From: an uncultured Lachnospiraceae bacterium
Lineage (GTDB): Bacteria > Bacillota > Clostridia > Lachnospirales > Lachnospiraceae
Assembly: GCA_910587155.1 (NCBI GenBank)
Contig: CAJULA010000011.1
Span: 43,102 to 107,101, forward strand
DNA: 64,000 bases
Direction: 5' to 3'
This document shows positions 54,493 to 62,639 of the stretch, one piece after another. Below the pieces are notes generated by a model that worked only from the letters and a program-made list of their open reading frames with translations, did not search any database and was not told where the DNA came from. Each line of letters starts with the position of its first letter. Within the stretch, counting starts at the first letter, position 1. The translations under genes and the position numbers were made by a program.

Positions 54493-55257
54493 ATGGATGA
54501 AACGGCCAGGAAAAAATTGTGGGCTGATTATGCGAAGACCAGACAGGCGGATATCAGAGAAAAGATCATTCTCGAATATGCACCCCTGGTTAAGGTCGTG
54601 GCAGGCAGGCTCAGCATGTATCTTGGATATAATGTGGAGTATGAGGATCTGGTCAGTTATGGGATATTTGGCCTGATTGATGCAATTGACAAATTTGATT
54701 CTCTGAAAGAGGTAAAGTTTGAGACCTATGCCAGTCTGCGTATCCGAGGGGCAATCCTGGATCAGATACGCAAGATGGACTGGATTCCCAGAACGATCCG
54801 TCAGAAGCAGAAAAAGATTGATGCCGTAATACGGGAAGTGGAGACGCAGAAAGGGCGGCCGGCGACGGATGAAGAGATTGCAGCCGGTCTGGGTATCAGT
54901 GACAGCGAGTATATGGAATGGCAGTCACAGATGAAAATAACAGGCGTAATCTCTCTGAATGAATATCTGGAACAGGGAAGTGAGATTCCCAGTGACAGGC
55001 ATGCTTCCGGTCAGTTTGACAGCCCGGAGAAGGCAATTGAACAGAGTGAACTGGCAAAAGTACTCAAGGATTCCCTGACGCTTCTGACGGAAAAAGAAAG
55101 AAAAGTAATAGAATTATACTATTATGAAGAACTTACGCTGAAAGAGATCAGTCATATACTGGAAGTGACAGAATCAAGGATATCACAACTCCATACAAAA
55201 GCATTACAGAAGATGAAAACCAAAATGGGAGATTATATGGGAATTTTATCTGATTGA
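54493..55257 (+). CDS. sigD: Flagellar RNA polymerase sigma factor (SigD/WhiG type)
   Basis: A 254-residue sigma-28-family factor. Region 2 contains Y-E-D-L-V-S-Y-G-I-F-G-L-I-D-A-I-D-K-F-D (~50-70) and E-T-Y-A-S-L-R-I-R-G-A-I (~81-92), region 3 includes D-W-I-P-R-T-I-R (~98-105), and region 4 has the helix-turn-helix (L-T-L-K-E-I-S-H-I-L-E-V-T-E-S-R-I-S, ~215-232). It would turn on late genes such as flagellin and the motility regulon. Its anti-sigma factor FlgM is not in the window. Confidence 0.95.
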   Translation: MDETARKKLWADYAKTRQADIREKIILEYAPLVKVVAGRLSMYLGYNVEYEDLVSYGIFGLIDAIDKFDSLKEVKFETYASLRIRGAILDQIRKMDWIPRTIRQKQKKIDAVIREVETQKGRPATDEEIAAGLGISDSEYMEWQSQMKITGVISLNEYLEQGSEIPSDRHASGQFDSPEKAIEQSELAKVLKDSLTLLTEKERKVIELYYYEELTLKEISHILEVTESRISQLHTKALQKMKTKMGDYMGILSD

Positions 55258-55282
55258 ACAGGCGAAAAGTGCAGGTGAACGG

Positions 55283-56872
55283 ATGAACGGATATTTTCAG
55301 ATAGTAAACGAAGAGATGCAGACAAGTGTCATGCTGTATCCTGCAAAAGACGGCGGCCTGGAGCTGGATATTACGGAAGTGGCAGATTATTTAACGTTTC
55401 GTGAAATCGAATTTAATCTGTCTTCTCTTTATGCCGCTGCAAAGGACCTGAAAAATGAGCCGGCAAAGGTTTTTTTGAATCTGAAAAAAGGGCTGCCGGA
55501 AGAGGAAATGCTGAAAGTACGGATTGCCGCTGATGATATGTCGGCCAGCGTACGTTTTTATGCGCCTTCCAATGACGGCAAGACGATGGACAGAGCGGAG
55601 ATACTGAACGATCTGAAAAGCCGGGGAGTCGCTTTTGGCATATGTGAAGACGTTTTGGACGTTTTTCTTGGAAACCGGGAATACTGTAAAGATTATGAGA
55701 TGGCCCTGGGACAGGAACGGACACGCGGGGAAGATGCCAGGGTGGAATATCTCTTTAATACGGATACAAAGGCAAGGCCCACGCTTCAGGAAGACGGGAG
55801 TGTGGATTTCTTTCATTTGAATACGATTAATCATTGTGAGAGTGGTGAAGTGCTGGCAAGGCTGGTTCCTGCCATTCCTTCCGAGCCGGGAAGGACAGTG
55901 CGGGGGGAGATGATTCCGGCCAGAGAGACAAAGAAGGCGTATTTGCGGTTTGGAAAAAATGTGGAACTGTCGGAGGACGGCAATGAACTGCGTTCCAAAG
56001 TCAGCGGGCATGTGACTCTGGACGGGGATCGGGTTTCGGTTTCGGATGTGTTATCGCTGGAGGCTGTGAACAGTTCTACCGGGAATATTGAGTATTCCGG
56101 CAGTGTGCAGGTTTCCGGCAATGTGTGTGAAAATTATTCGGTTCATGCCGGCGGCAATGTGGTTGTGCAGGGTGTGGTGGAAGGCGCAGTCATAGATGCG
56201 GCAGGTGATGTTATCATTGCACGGGGCATGAACGGTATGGGAAAAGGCAGGATTACAGCCGGCGGCAATGTGATCGCAAAGTTTTTTGAAAATGCGCAGG
56301 TAAGCGCCGGGGGCTACGTGGACAGCGATTCCATTCTCCACAGCAGGATTAATGCCATGGATGCGGTACATGTGGGCGGAAAGCGGGGCTTTATCACCGG
56401 CGGACATATCTGTGCTTCGAATGGCGTATCGGTCAAAAATCTTGGCTCCAATATGGGGGCTGATACCATTGTGGAAGTTGGTGCCAGCCCTGACCTGAAA
56501 GAAAAAATTCAGAAAATGGAAAATGAACTGCTGGAAAATAACAAACTGATCCGTCAGCTGCATCCGGTTCTGTCCTCGGCCACCGAAAGGATAAGAGGCG
56601 GAGGGAAGCTTCCCGAAAACCAGTTTGATTATGTAAAAGAACTCTATATCCTGTATCGTGTCACGAAAAAGGATATCAAAAAAACCGGTCAGAAGCTCAA
56701 TGAACTGCAGGAGATACTGGAAAACAGTCGTCATGCTGCAGTTACAGTGAGCGGCAATGCCTATGCGGGGACAAGGATAGCAATCGGCGATGTTTCACTG
56801 ATGATCAAGGGGAATGTCAGCTACTGCCGTTTTGTCAGAGAACGGGGCGAAGTAAAGATGAAAGGTATGTAG
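55283..56872 (+). CDS. fapA: FapA family protein (DUF342)
   Basis: A 529-residue protein. After an N-terminal domain (~1-190) comes a right-handed beta-helix-like stretch (~240-400) with repeats such as S-G-N-V-C-E-N-Y-S-V-H-A-G-G-N-V and I-T-A-G-G-N-V, then a coiled coil (~405-480) and a short C-terminal beta part. FapA/DUF342 proteins often lie next to sigD in flagellar clusters; in Vibrio a member works on flagellar placement. The molecular role is not settled. Confidence 0.85.
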   Translation: MNGYFQIVNEEMQTSVMLYPAKDGGLELDITEVADYLTFREIEFNLSSLYAAAKDLKNEPAKVFLNLKKGLPEEEMLKVRIAADDMSASVRFYAPSNDGKTMDRAEILNDLKSRGVAFGICEDVLDVFLGNREYCKDYEMALGQERTRGEDARVEYLFNTDTKARPTLQEDGSVDFFHLNTINHCESGEVLARLVPAIPSEPGRTVRGEMIPARETKKAYLRFGKNVELSEDGNELRSKVSGHVTLDGDRVSVSDVLSLEAVNSSTGNIEYSGSVQVSGNVCENYSVHAGGNVVVQGVVEGAVIDAAGDVIIARGMNGMGKGRITAGGNVIAKFFENAQVSAGGYVDSDSILHSRINAMDAVHVGGKRGFITGGHICASNGVSVKNLGSNMGADTIVEVGASPDLKEKIQKMENELLENNKLIRQLHPVLSSATERIRGGGKLPENQFDYVKELYILYRVTKKDIKKTGQKLNELQEILENSRHAAVTVSGNAYAGTRIAIGDVSLMIKGNVSYCRFVRERGEVKMKGM

Positions 56873-56934
56873 GCGAGTGCTTTGACAGATCATTTGCCTG
56901 AATTGTTACGGACAGAGAGAAATGAGGTAGAATT

Positions 56935-57249
56935 ATGGGACTTGGACCGATAGAGCTCAACGGCGTGATTTCCAGAACACAGGATTTTTCCACGATCAAG
57001 CATAACGAAGATAATAAAGGTATGATGGATCAGCAGGTTTTTCAGAACACTTTTGAAAAGGCACTGGATGTGAAGCATACCCAGGTTATCAGGCAGGATG
57101 ATATCAGAAAAGAAGAGAGGAAGTTTGACGCCAGGGAAAAAGGTGACAATGAATATCGCGGAGACGGCGGCAGGCAAAAGAAAAAAGAAGAAAACGCAGG
57201 CGGAAAGGTAATTGTGAAAGGGCGGCAGTCCTTTGACATTAAAATATAA
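56935..57249 (+). CDS. Hypothetical protein of the flagellar cluster
   Basis: A 104-residue soluble, highly charged protein (residues ~55-104 rich in Lys, Glu, Arg and Asp), with an N-terminal G-L-G-P-I-E-L-N-G-V-I-S-R-T-Q stretch. An AGAGAAATGAGGTAG leader precedes the ATG. It lies between fapA and the DUF6115-like gene with 62 and 3 base gaps, so it belongs to the operon. I do not recognise a family. Confidence 0.65.
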   Translation: MGLGPIELNGVISRTQDFSTIKHNEDNKGMMDQQVFQNTFEKALDVKHTQVIRQDDIRKEERKFDAREKGDNEYRGDGGRQKKKEENAGGKVIVKGRQSFDIKI

Positions 57250-57252
57250 GAG

Positions 57253-58065
57253 ATGGGGATAACAGAAATCTTATTGTTGGTTGTGGGGCTTGGCATATTT
57301 GTGCTCAGCTTTATACTTCCTGAAAAGAGGGCCAGACTGCGGGAAGCCGATAAAAAATTTATGGAGTCTCAGATTCGGAAAATGCTGGAAATGCAGATGC
57401 AGGATGTGAAAACCCGTGTTTCAGACATTGTTGATGAGACGATCACTTACGCGGTTGACAAGACAGAGCGTTCGATGGAGCGGGTCACCAATGAAAAGAT
57501 CATGGCTGTCAGTGAATATTCCGACACAGTATTGGAAGCAATTCATAAAAACCATGAGGAAGTGGTCTTCCTCTATGATATGCTCAATGATAAGCAGCAG
57601 AGCCTGAAGGATACGGTTGCCGAAATAGAGAAGCGCAGCCGGGAAGCTCTTCTGCAATTTCAGGATGCTGAGGCGGATTTGCGTGCAGGGTCGGACAAAC
57701 AGATCATAACGGACGAGGTGCAGGTATTGCCTGCAGCAGAGGAATCACAGATGGTGCCGTTTACCCAGATTACGGGGATTGATGTGATTCGCAGCAGCGG
57801 CCAGGACAGGGGGACAGCGTCATTGCCTGAGGATGGCATGTTGAAAAGGGCAGTGGACACAGGGACAGAGAGGCCATTATCTGTTCCGGAATCGAAACTG
57901 CCCGGAGATGCTTCTTATTCCAGCTCCGGTGAGGACGGTAAAAATAATAATGAACAGATACTTGCTCTGCACAGGCTGGGAAAATCCAATGTGGCGATCG
58001 CAAAGGAACTTGGTCTGGGAGTGGGAGAAGTCAGACTGGTTATTGATCTGTTCAAAGGAGTATAA
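57253..58065 (+). CDS. DUF6115/SwrB-like membrane protein with HTH-like end
   Basis: A 270-residue protein with one N-terminal membrane helix (~4-22), a basic stretch, a long coiled coil (~30-145), a low-complexity linker, and a C-terminal helix-turn-helix-like region (I-L-A-L-H-R-L-G-K-S-N-V-A-I-A-K-E-L-G-L-G, ~237-257). SwrB, which activates the flagellar export gate in Bacillus, has similar size and the same place after sigD. The match is by architecture and position, so it is an inference. Confidence 0.7.
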   Translation: MGITEILLLVVGLGIFVLSFILPEKRARLREADKKFMESQIRKMLEMQMQDVKTRVSDIVDETITYAVDKTERSMERVTNEKIMAVSEYSDTVLEAIHKNHEEVVFLYDMLNDKQQSLKDTVAEIEKRSREALLQFQDAEADLRAGSDKQIITDEVQVLPAAEESQMVPFTQITGIDVIRSSGQDRGTASLPEDGMLKRAVDTGTERPLSVPESKLPGDASYSSSGEDGKNNNEQILALHRLGKSNVAIAKELGLGVGEVRLVIDLFKGV

Positions 58066-58070
58066 GCGGT

Positions 58071-58652
58071 ATGAGGTTAAAGTATTATCTGCGTGGGTTG
58101 GGGCTTGGTATTGCGGTGACAGCGACTATTATGAGCATATCCGCCAGAAAAAGCGGAGGCTTTATGACGGATGCTCAGATTATGGCCAGAGCCAGACAAC
58201 TGGGCATGGTAGATGGTGTGCTGACTGAAATGCCGGATCCGGAAACAGAAGAGGATATGTCACCGGAAGCAGAGGGCAGTGGGCGGAACACAGGAGAAGA
58301 TGACGCTGCCATACTTCCTGACGCTCCTTCGGGACAGGAGGCTCCATCAGAAGAGGCAGTGGACGCCAAAGACAGTTCCGAAAGCGCAGACGGACCGGGA
58401 GGCGATGAAGGGGAGAACGATTCTGGCAGGACGACATCTGCTTCTTCGGTAATTGTAGCCATCTATCCGGGAGAGAGTTCCTATATGGTGAGCCGAAAGC
58501 TCGCGACATTAGGGCTGGTCGAATCTGCGGATATCTATGACGGGTTTCTCTGTCAGAACGGCTACGACAAGAAATTATGTACCGGAAATTATGAAATCAA
58601 AGAAGGGGCAACCGCAGAAGAGATTGCCCGCATCATTACAAAGAACCAATAG
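58071..58652 (+). CDS. MltG N-domain-like (LysM-like) exported protein
   Basis: A 193-residue protein with an N-terminal membrane anchor or signal (~5-24), an acidic Ser/Glu-rich linker (~45-125), and a C-terminal region (~132-193) like the LysM-like subdomain of endolytic transglycosylase MltG (P-G-E-S-S-Y-M-V-S-R-K-L...N-Y-E-I-K-E-G-A-T). The catalytic YceG domain is absent, so it would bind but not cut peptidoglycan, perhaps aiding passage of the flagellum. Last gene of the cluster; a strong terminator follows. Confidence 0.65.
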   Translation: MRLKYYLRGLGLGIAVTATIMSISARKSGGFMTDAQIMARARQLGMVDGVLTEMPDPETEEDMSPEAEGSGRNTGEDDAAILPDAPSGQEAPSEEAVDAKDSSESADGPGGDEGENDSGRTTSASSVIVAIYPGESSYMVSRKLATLGLVESADIYDGFLCQNGYDKKLCTGNYEIKEGATAEEIARIITKNQ

Positions 58653-58658
58653 CCTGCC

Positions 58659-58688
58659 AAAATCCCTCTTGTCAGAGGGATTTTCTTG
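58659..58688 (+). terminator. Intrinsic terminator closing the fla/che cluster
   Basis: AAAATCCCTC (58659-58668) pairs with GAGGGATTTT (58675-58684), loop of six, then TCTTG. It starts six bases after the last stop codon. The loop contains the -35 box of the rpsB promoter. Confidence 0.88.
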
Positions 58689-58697
58689 TGATAAAAT
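58669..58697 (+). promoter_or_regulatory. Probable promoter of rpsB-tsf
   Basis: TTGTCA (58669-58674), 17-nt spacer, TAAAAT (58692-58697). The -35 box is exactly the loop of the preceding terminator hairpin. The start of rpsB is about 112 bases downstream, leaving a leader that could house S2 autoregulation. Confidence 0.65.
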
Positions 58698-58809
58698 GAC
58701 ATTGTTGTGTAAAAAACACGTTCGTTGATTTGTCGCTGGTGCTTTTATGACGCGGAAGTGGCTGACAAAGGTGAGATGGGCGGAAGACAAACCAAATGGA
58801 GGTAGAAAA

Positions 58810-59541
58810 ATGAGCGTTATTTCTATGAAACAGTTACTGGAAGCGGGAGTTCATTTCGGACATCAGACAAGAAGATGGAATCCGAAAATGGCGCCTTATA
58901 TCTTCACAGAGAGAAACGGCATCCATATTATCGACCTGCAGAAATCTGTGGGCAAGGTTGATGAGGCTTACCGGGCGGTAGCTGATATTGTGGCGCAGGG
59001 CGGTACGATTCTTTTTGTGGGTACGAAGAAACAGGCGCAGGATGCGGTAAGGGCAGAGGCAGAGCGCTGCGGCATGTTTTATGTCAATGAGAGATGGCTT
59101 GGCGGTATGCTGACCAACTTCAAGACGATTAAGAGCAGAATCGAAAGACTGAAAGCGATCGAACTGATGTCCCAGGACGGTACCTTTGATGTACTTCCGA
59201 AGAAAGAAGTCATCAAATTAAAGAAGGAATGGGAGAAACTGGAGAAGAATCTGGGCGGCATCAAAGAGATGAACGGTATTCCGGATGCTATTTTTGTCGT
59301 GGATCCCAAGAAAGAAAAGATCTGTGTTCAGGAAGCCCATACGCTTGGGATTACGCTGATCGGTATCGGGGATACAAACTGCGATCCGGAAGAGCTGGAT
59401 TATATCATCCCTGGCAATGATGATGCCATCAGAGCAGTAAAACTGATCGTTTCCAAGATGGCAGATGCCGTGATTGAGGCAAATCAGGGTGAGACTGCGG
59501 ATGTGGAAGAGACAGAAGTGCAGGAGGACGCAGAGGCATAA
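58810..59541 (+). CDS. rpsB: Ribosomal protein uS2
   Basis: A 243-residue small-subunit protein. The N-terminus [25 protein letters not shown] reads as standard uS2, and the chain has the F-V-G-T-K-K-Q-A and N-E-R-W-L-G-G motifs. ATG at 58810 has GGAGG seven bases upstream. A 106-base gap separates it from tsf, the usual partner. Confidence 0.97.
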   Translation: MSVISMKQLLEAGVHFGHQTRRWNPKMAPYIFTERNGIHIIDLQKSVGKVDEAYRAVADIVAQGGTILFVGTKKQAQDAVRAEAERCGMFYVNERWLGGMLTNFKTIKSRIERLKAIELMSQDGTFDVLPKKEVIKLKKEWEKLEKNLGGIKEMNGIPDAIFVVDPKKEKICVQEAHTLGITLIGIGDTNCDPEELDYIIPGNDDAIRAVKLIVSKMADAVIEANQGETADVEETEVQEDAEA

Positions 59542-59647
59542 GCAGTCTGGGCGAATTATTTTCGGTGAAATGATAGAAATCGGCAGGCCGGTTGTGTGAC
59601 CTGTCAGCTATTAGTTGATGGATAAAAAATATGGAAGGATGAAGATT

Positions 59648-60583
59648 ATGGCTATTACAGCTGGTATGGTAAAAGAACTGCGCGAAATGACCGGCGCAGG
59701 CATGATGGACTGTAAAAAGGCACTGACAGAAACAAACGGAGATATGGAAGCCGCTGTCGAAGTGCTGAGGAAAAAAGGACAGGCAAAAGCAGAGACAAAA
59801 GCTAACAGGATTGCGGCGGAAGGTCTGTGCAGGGTAGTGGTAAAAGATGAGAAGACGGCTGCCGTTGTGGAAGTGAACTCTGAGACGGATTTTGTGGCAA
59901 AAAATGAAGAGTTCCAGAATTTTGTTGCCGCAGTTGCAGAGCAGGCTGTGAATTCTGATGCGGCAGATATGGACGCATTTCTGGCGGAGAGCTGGAATCA
60001 GGATACTTCCAAGACTGTCAGGGAAGCGCTTCTGTCCAAGGTTGCCGTGATCGGTGAAAATCTGAGCATCAGAAGGTTTGAAAAGATCGTGGCTGCGCAT
60101 GGCTGTGTGGTTTCCTATACACATGGCGGCGGCAGGATTGGCGTAATTGTAGAGGCAGATACGGATGTCATCAATGATGCGGTAAAAGAGGCGCTGACCA
60201 ATATTGCAATGCAGATCGCGGCTCTTTCTCCCAAATATGTCTCAACTGCGGATGTTTCTGAAGAATACAAAGCGCATGAAAAAGAGATCCTGATGGCGCA
60301 GATTGCAAATGATCCCAAGATGGCAGGTAAACCTGAGAAAGTGATCGAAGGTGCAGTAACAGGACGTCTGAACAAAGAACTGAAAGAAGTATGTCTTCTC
60401 GAGCAGGCTTACGTCAAAGCAGAGGATGGAAAGCAGACAGTTGCTCAATATGTTGCACAGGTTGCAAAAGAAACCGGTGCAAACCTTTCTGTGAAACGGT
60501 TTGTACGCTTTGAAACCGGCGAAGGCCTGGAGAAGAAGGAAGAGAACTTTGCTGAAGAAGTGGCGAAGCAGATGAATCAGTAG
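59648..60583 (+). CDS. tsf: Elongation factor Ts
   Basis: A 311-residue nucleotide-exchange factor for EF-Tu. The N-terminal domain begins I-T-A-G-M-V-K-E-L-R-E-M-T-G-A-G-M-M-D-C-K-K-A-L (~3-26), and the core has the T-D-F-V-A-K-N motif (~80-86) that meets EF-Tu. ATG at 59648 follows GGAAGGA; the earlier in-frame ATGs lack a site. pyrH and frr, which often come next, are not present; a strong terminator and the Fic/AbiH island follow instead. Confidence 0.96.
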   Translation: MAITAGMVKELREMTGAGMMDCKKALTETNGDMEAAVEVLRKKGQAKAETKANRIAAEGLCRVVVKDEKTAAVVEVNSETDFVAKNEEFQNFVAAVAEQAVNSDAADMDAFLAESWNQDTSKTVREALLSKVAVIGENLSIRRFEKIVAAHGCVVSYTHGGGRIGVIVEADTDVINDAVKEALTNIAMQIAALSPKYVSTADVSEEYKAHEKEILMAQIANDPKMAGKPEKVIEGAVTGRLNKELKEVCLLEQAYVKAEDGKQTVAQYVAQVAKETGANLSVKRFVRFETGEGLEKKEENFAEEVAKQMNQ

Positions 60584-60621
60584 AAATTTATCGAAATCAG
60601 GCGAATAGAAATAAGAATGAG

Positions 60622-60665
60622 AACCCTTGTAAGTGGTGTGGATGCGCCATTTGCAAGGGTTTTTA
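60622..60665 (+). terminator. Intrinsic terminator after tsf
   Basis: AACCCTTG (60622-60629) and CAAGGGTT close a long stem whose inner part (AAGTGGTG with CGCCATTT) also pairs, followed by a T run at 60660-60664. Confidence 0.85.
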
Positions 60666-60746
60666 TATGGTATGTATAAAAGTTGTAATGGATATTGTTC
60701 ATAAAACATGATAAAATAGATAAAAAAGAATATGGGAGTTGATTTT

Positions 60747-60917
60747 ATGCTAGTCAGTACAGATAAAAAATGGGATTATGCATTAGGTATGATTAAAGTA
60801 GATGGATTAGAACCATCCCCAGAATTTAAAGAATTAATTGAAAAAGAAAGTCGTGGAGAAATGACCACGGAGGATATGCGTAAAGTTTTAGACAAAAAGT
60901 ATAAGATGAAAGAATAA
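60747..60917 (+). CDS. VbhA-like antitoxin of the Fic system
   Basis: A 56-residue protein that fits the VbhA-like antitoxin family, which blocks Fic toxins by placing an inhibitory helix in the ATP site. The family pattern (helix, E-G, P-S-E-E, charged helix) is matched by A-L-G-M-I-K-V-D-G-L-E-P-S-P-E-F (~12-27). The usual inhibitory Glu is Asp (D19) and the Ser/Thr four residues before it is Met. ATG at 60747 has GGGAG eight bases ahead; ATG at 60732 does not. The Fic gene follows after 10 bases. The region is AT-rich. Confidence 0.75.
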   Translation: MLVSTDKKWDYALGMIKVDGLEPSPEFKELIEKESRGEMTTEDMRKVLDKKYKMKE

Positions 60918-60927
60918 GGACAATATT

Positions 60928-61710
60928 ATGAATGATCCATATTTATATCCACATACAGATATTCTGAAGAATCTTGCTGATGTACGGGACAGGGAAGTGT
61001 TATCGTGCATGGAAGCAGAATATACGAGTATACGGCTAGCGGAACTTGTGATAGGAGAATCCGTCAGCCGTTTTGATTTTGCAGCGCTTTGTGATATGCA
61101 TCACTATATTTTTCAAGACATTTATGAATGGGCAGGAAAAATCAGAGTTATAAATATTGAAAAATCAGAGCCGGCGTTAGGTGGTATCTCAATCGAATAT
61201 TCCGATTGTTTTGATATTGTAAAGGATGCTACATATGTCTTAGATAAAATGAATCATTACACTTGGGAAAAGACACCTATTGATGAAGTGGCAAAAATGT
61301 TTTCAAAATATTTAGCTGAGCTTTGGAAAGTGCATCCATATCGGGAAGGTAACACGCGCACAGTAATTACATTTTGCAGTCAGTTTATAGAGAGTAAAGG
61401 ATTTTATATAGATAGTGATTTGTTTAAAGACCATGCGCAATATATGAGAACTGCTTTGGTTGCAGCAAGTGCTTTGTTTTCAGATTTAGGAGATAAACGA
61501 AAGCAGGAGTATTTAGAGAAGATAGTTTTGGATGCTTTGGAAAGAGGGCAGGAAATGAAACAAAGGGTTTCAGATGTTATAAAAAAAGCCGGATTTAAAA
61601 CAACAGAAGGACGAATCCGTAAGATAGTATATTGGAATCGTTTAGAGCGGCATGAGCATAGGGAACGGGATGTTGGATTATATTTATTACAAAATGAAGA
61701 GAGTGAATAA
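60928..61710 (+). CDS. Fic family protein (probable AMP transferase toxin)
   Basis: A 260-residue Fic-domain protein. The core motif is H136-P-Y-R-E-G-N-T-R144, with the catalytic His, the acidic metal ligand Glu140 and the first Arg. The second Arg of the full motif (H-x-F-x-D/E-G-N-G-R-x-x-R) is Ile147 here. A beta-flap region (A-L-G-G-I-S-I-E-Y, ~83-91) precedes it. The partner antitoxin is the previous gene, and a short AAGGA site lies before the ATG. Fic proteins of this class AMPylate targets such as gyrase or topoisomerase IV; the target here is unknown. Confidence 0.88.
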   Translation: MNDPYLYPHTDILKNLADVRDREVLSCMEAEYTSIRLAELVIGESVSRFDFAALCDMHHYIFQDIYEWAGKIRVINIEKSEPALGGISIEYSDCFDIVKDATYVLDKMNHYTWEKTPIDEVAKMFSKYLAELWKVHPYREGNTRTVITFCSQFIESKGFYIDSDLFKDHAQYMRTALVAASALFSDLGDKRKQEYLEKIVLDALERGQEMKQRVSDVIKKAGFKTTEGRIRKIVYWNRLERHEHRERDVGLYLLQNEESE

Positions 61711-62619
61711 ATGGCTTATATTAAAAATCAAATATTACAGAATAATGCGCTTGAGGCATGGGCAATGTCAATTAGATATTGTGATTATATTTTAGAGGGA
61801 AAGGCAACTTTGGAATATCGTAAGCACTTTGTATCTGCGCTTCATAATGCCGTGGAATTATTTGTTAAACAGCTAATGTTAAATAATACGGATTATCGGG
61901 TAATACAACTGAAAAATGGATGCAATTCAGATGGACAGCCAGCGAGAGATTTCTATAATTCCAAAGATTTAAATGATTATTTTAGTGGTTTGGATGAACA
62001 GACTATGAGGAAATTCTTTTCGATAGAATTTAGTAAAATGATTGCTATCACAAATGATTTATTTTCGGAATATTATGGCCGAAATAGCGGGACATCTGTA
62101 AAAACTGCTTTATCTTTACTGAATAAGTTGAGAAATAATGAGATGCATTTCTTTATTGATAAGGATACATTCCTTTTAGAAAAGGAATTTCAACAGCTTC
62201 ATAATTTTATGATAGTTTTTTATAATATTCTTCATTTTTATTCGTTACTGCCCTTTTGGGGAAGATTTGAGAGATGGGAGTATGCAAAACTGCAATTTGA
62301 TAGACAGACGCTAAGTGATTTTACATATAAGAACGCTGTGAGAAATGCAAAATTTGTCCAGAATCTCAAAGAACAATTAGAAGGTGAAATTTTTCCTGTG
62401 AGTTTAGGATGGGCGGCATTTGATATAGCTGATAGCATTGCCTGTGTCCTAAATGAGTATCAGGGAAATAGATTTGAAGATTTATGGATTTATATTGAAG
62501 CAATGCTTGGATATAAAATATTGACCTATCATGATGAGGCAGAGGAATATGAAATAGAAGGGCAGTACGGGATGGAAAAGGGATGTAACGTATATCGGCA
62601 ATACTATATAGATATTTGA
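61711..62619 (+). CDS. HEPN-like protein of the Fic/AbiH cassette, unknown function
   Basis: A 302-residue, mostly helical protein with no named family that I recognise. It starts directly after the Fic stop codon. Residues ~37-57 (F-V-S-A-L-H-N-A-V-E-L-F-V-K-Q-L-M-L) look like the first helices of HEPN domains, and residues 140-146 read L-R-N-N-E-M-H, an R-N-x3-H motif of HEPN ribonucleases (R-x4-6-H). Large aromatic-rich helices follow (~155-180). If HEPN, it may be an RNase or an accessory of the Fic or AbiH neighbours. Codon use and AT content match the cassette. Confidence 0.5.
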   Translation: MAYIKNQILQNNALEAWAMSIRYCDYILEGKATLEYRKHFVSALHNAVELFVKQLMLNNTDYRVIQLKNGCNSDGQPARDFYNSKDLNDYFSGLDEQTMRKFFSIEFSKMIAITNDLFSEYYGRNSGTSVKTALSLLNKLRNNEMHFFIDKDTFLLEKEFQQLHNFMIVFYNILHFYSLLPFWGRFERWEYAKLQFDRQTLSDFTYKNAVRNAKFVQNLKEQLEGEIFPVSLGWAAFDIADSIACVLNEYQGNRFEDLWIYIEAMLGYKILTYHDEAEEYEIEGQYGMEKGCNVYRQYYIDI

Positions 62620-62639
62620 TTTCAGAAGGGAAATTTGAA

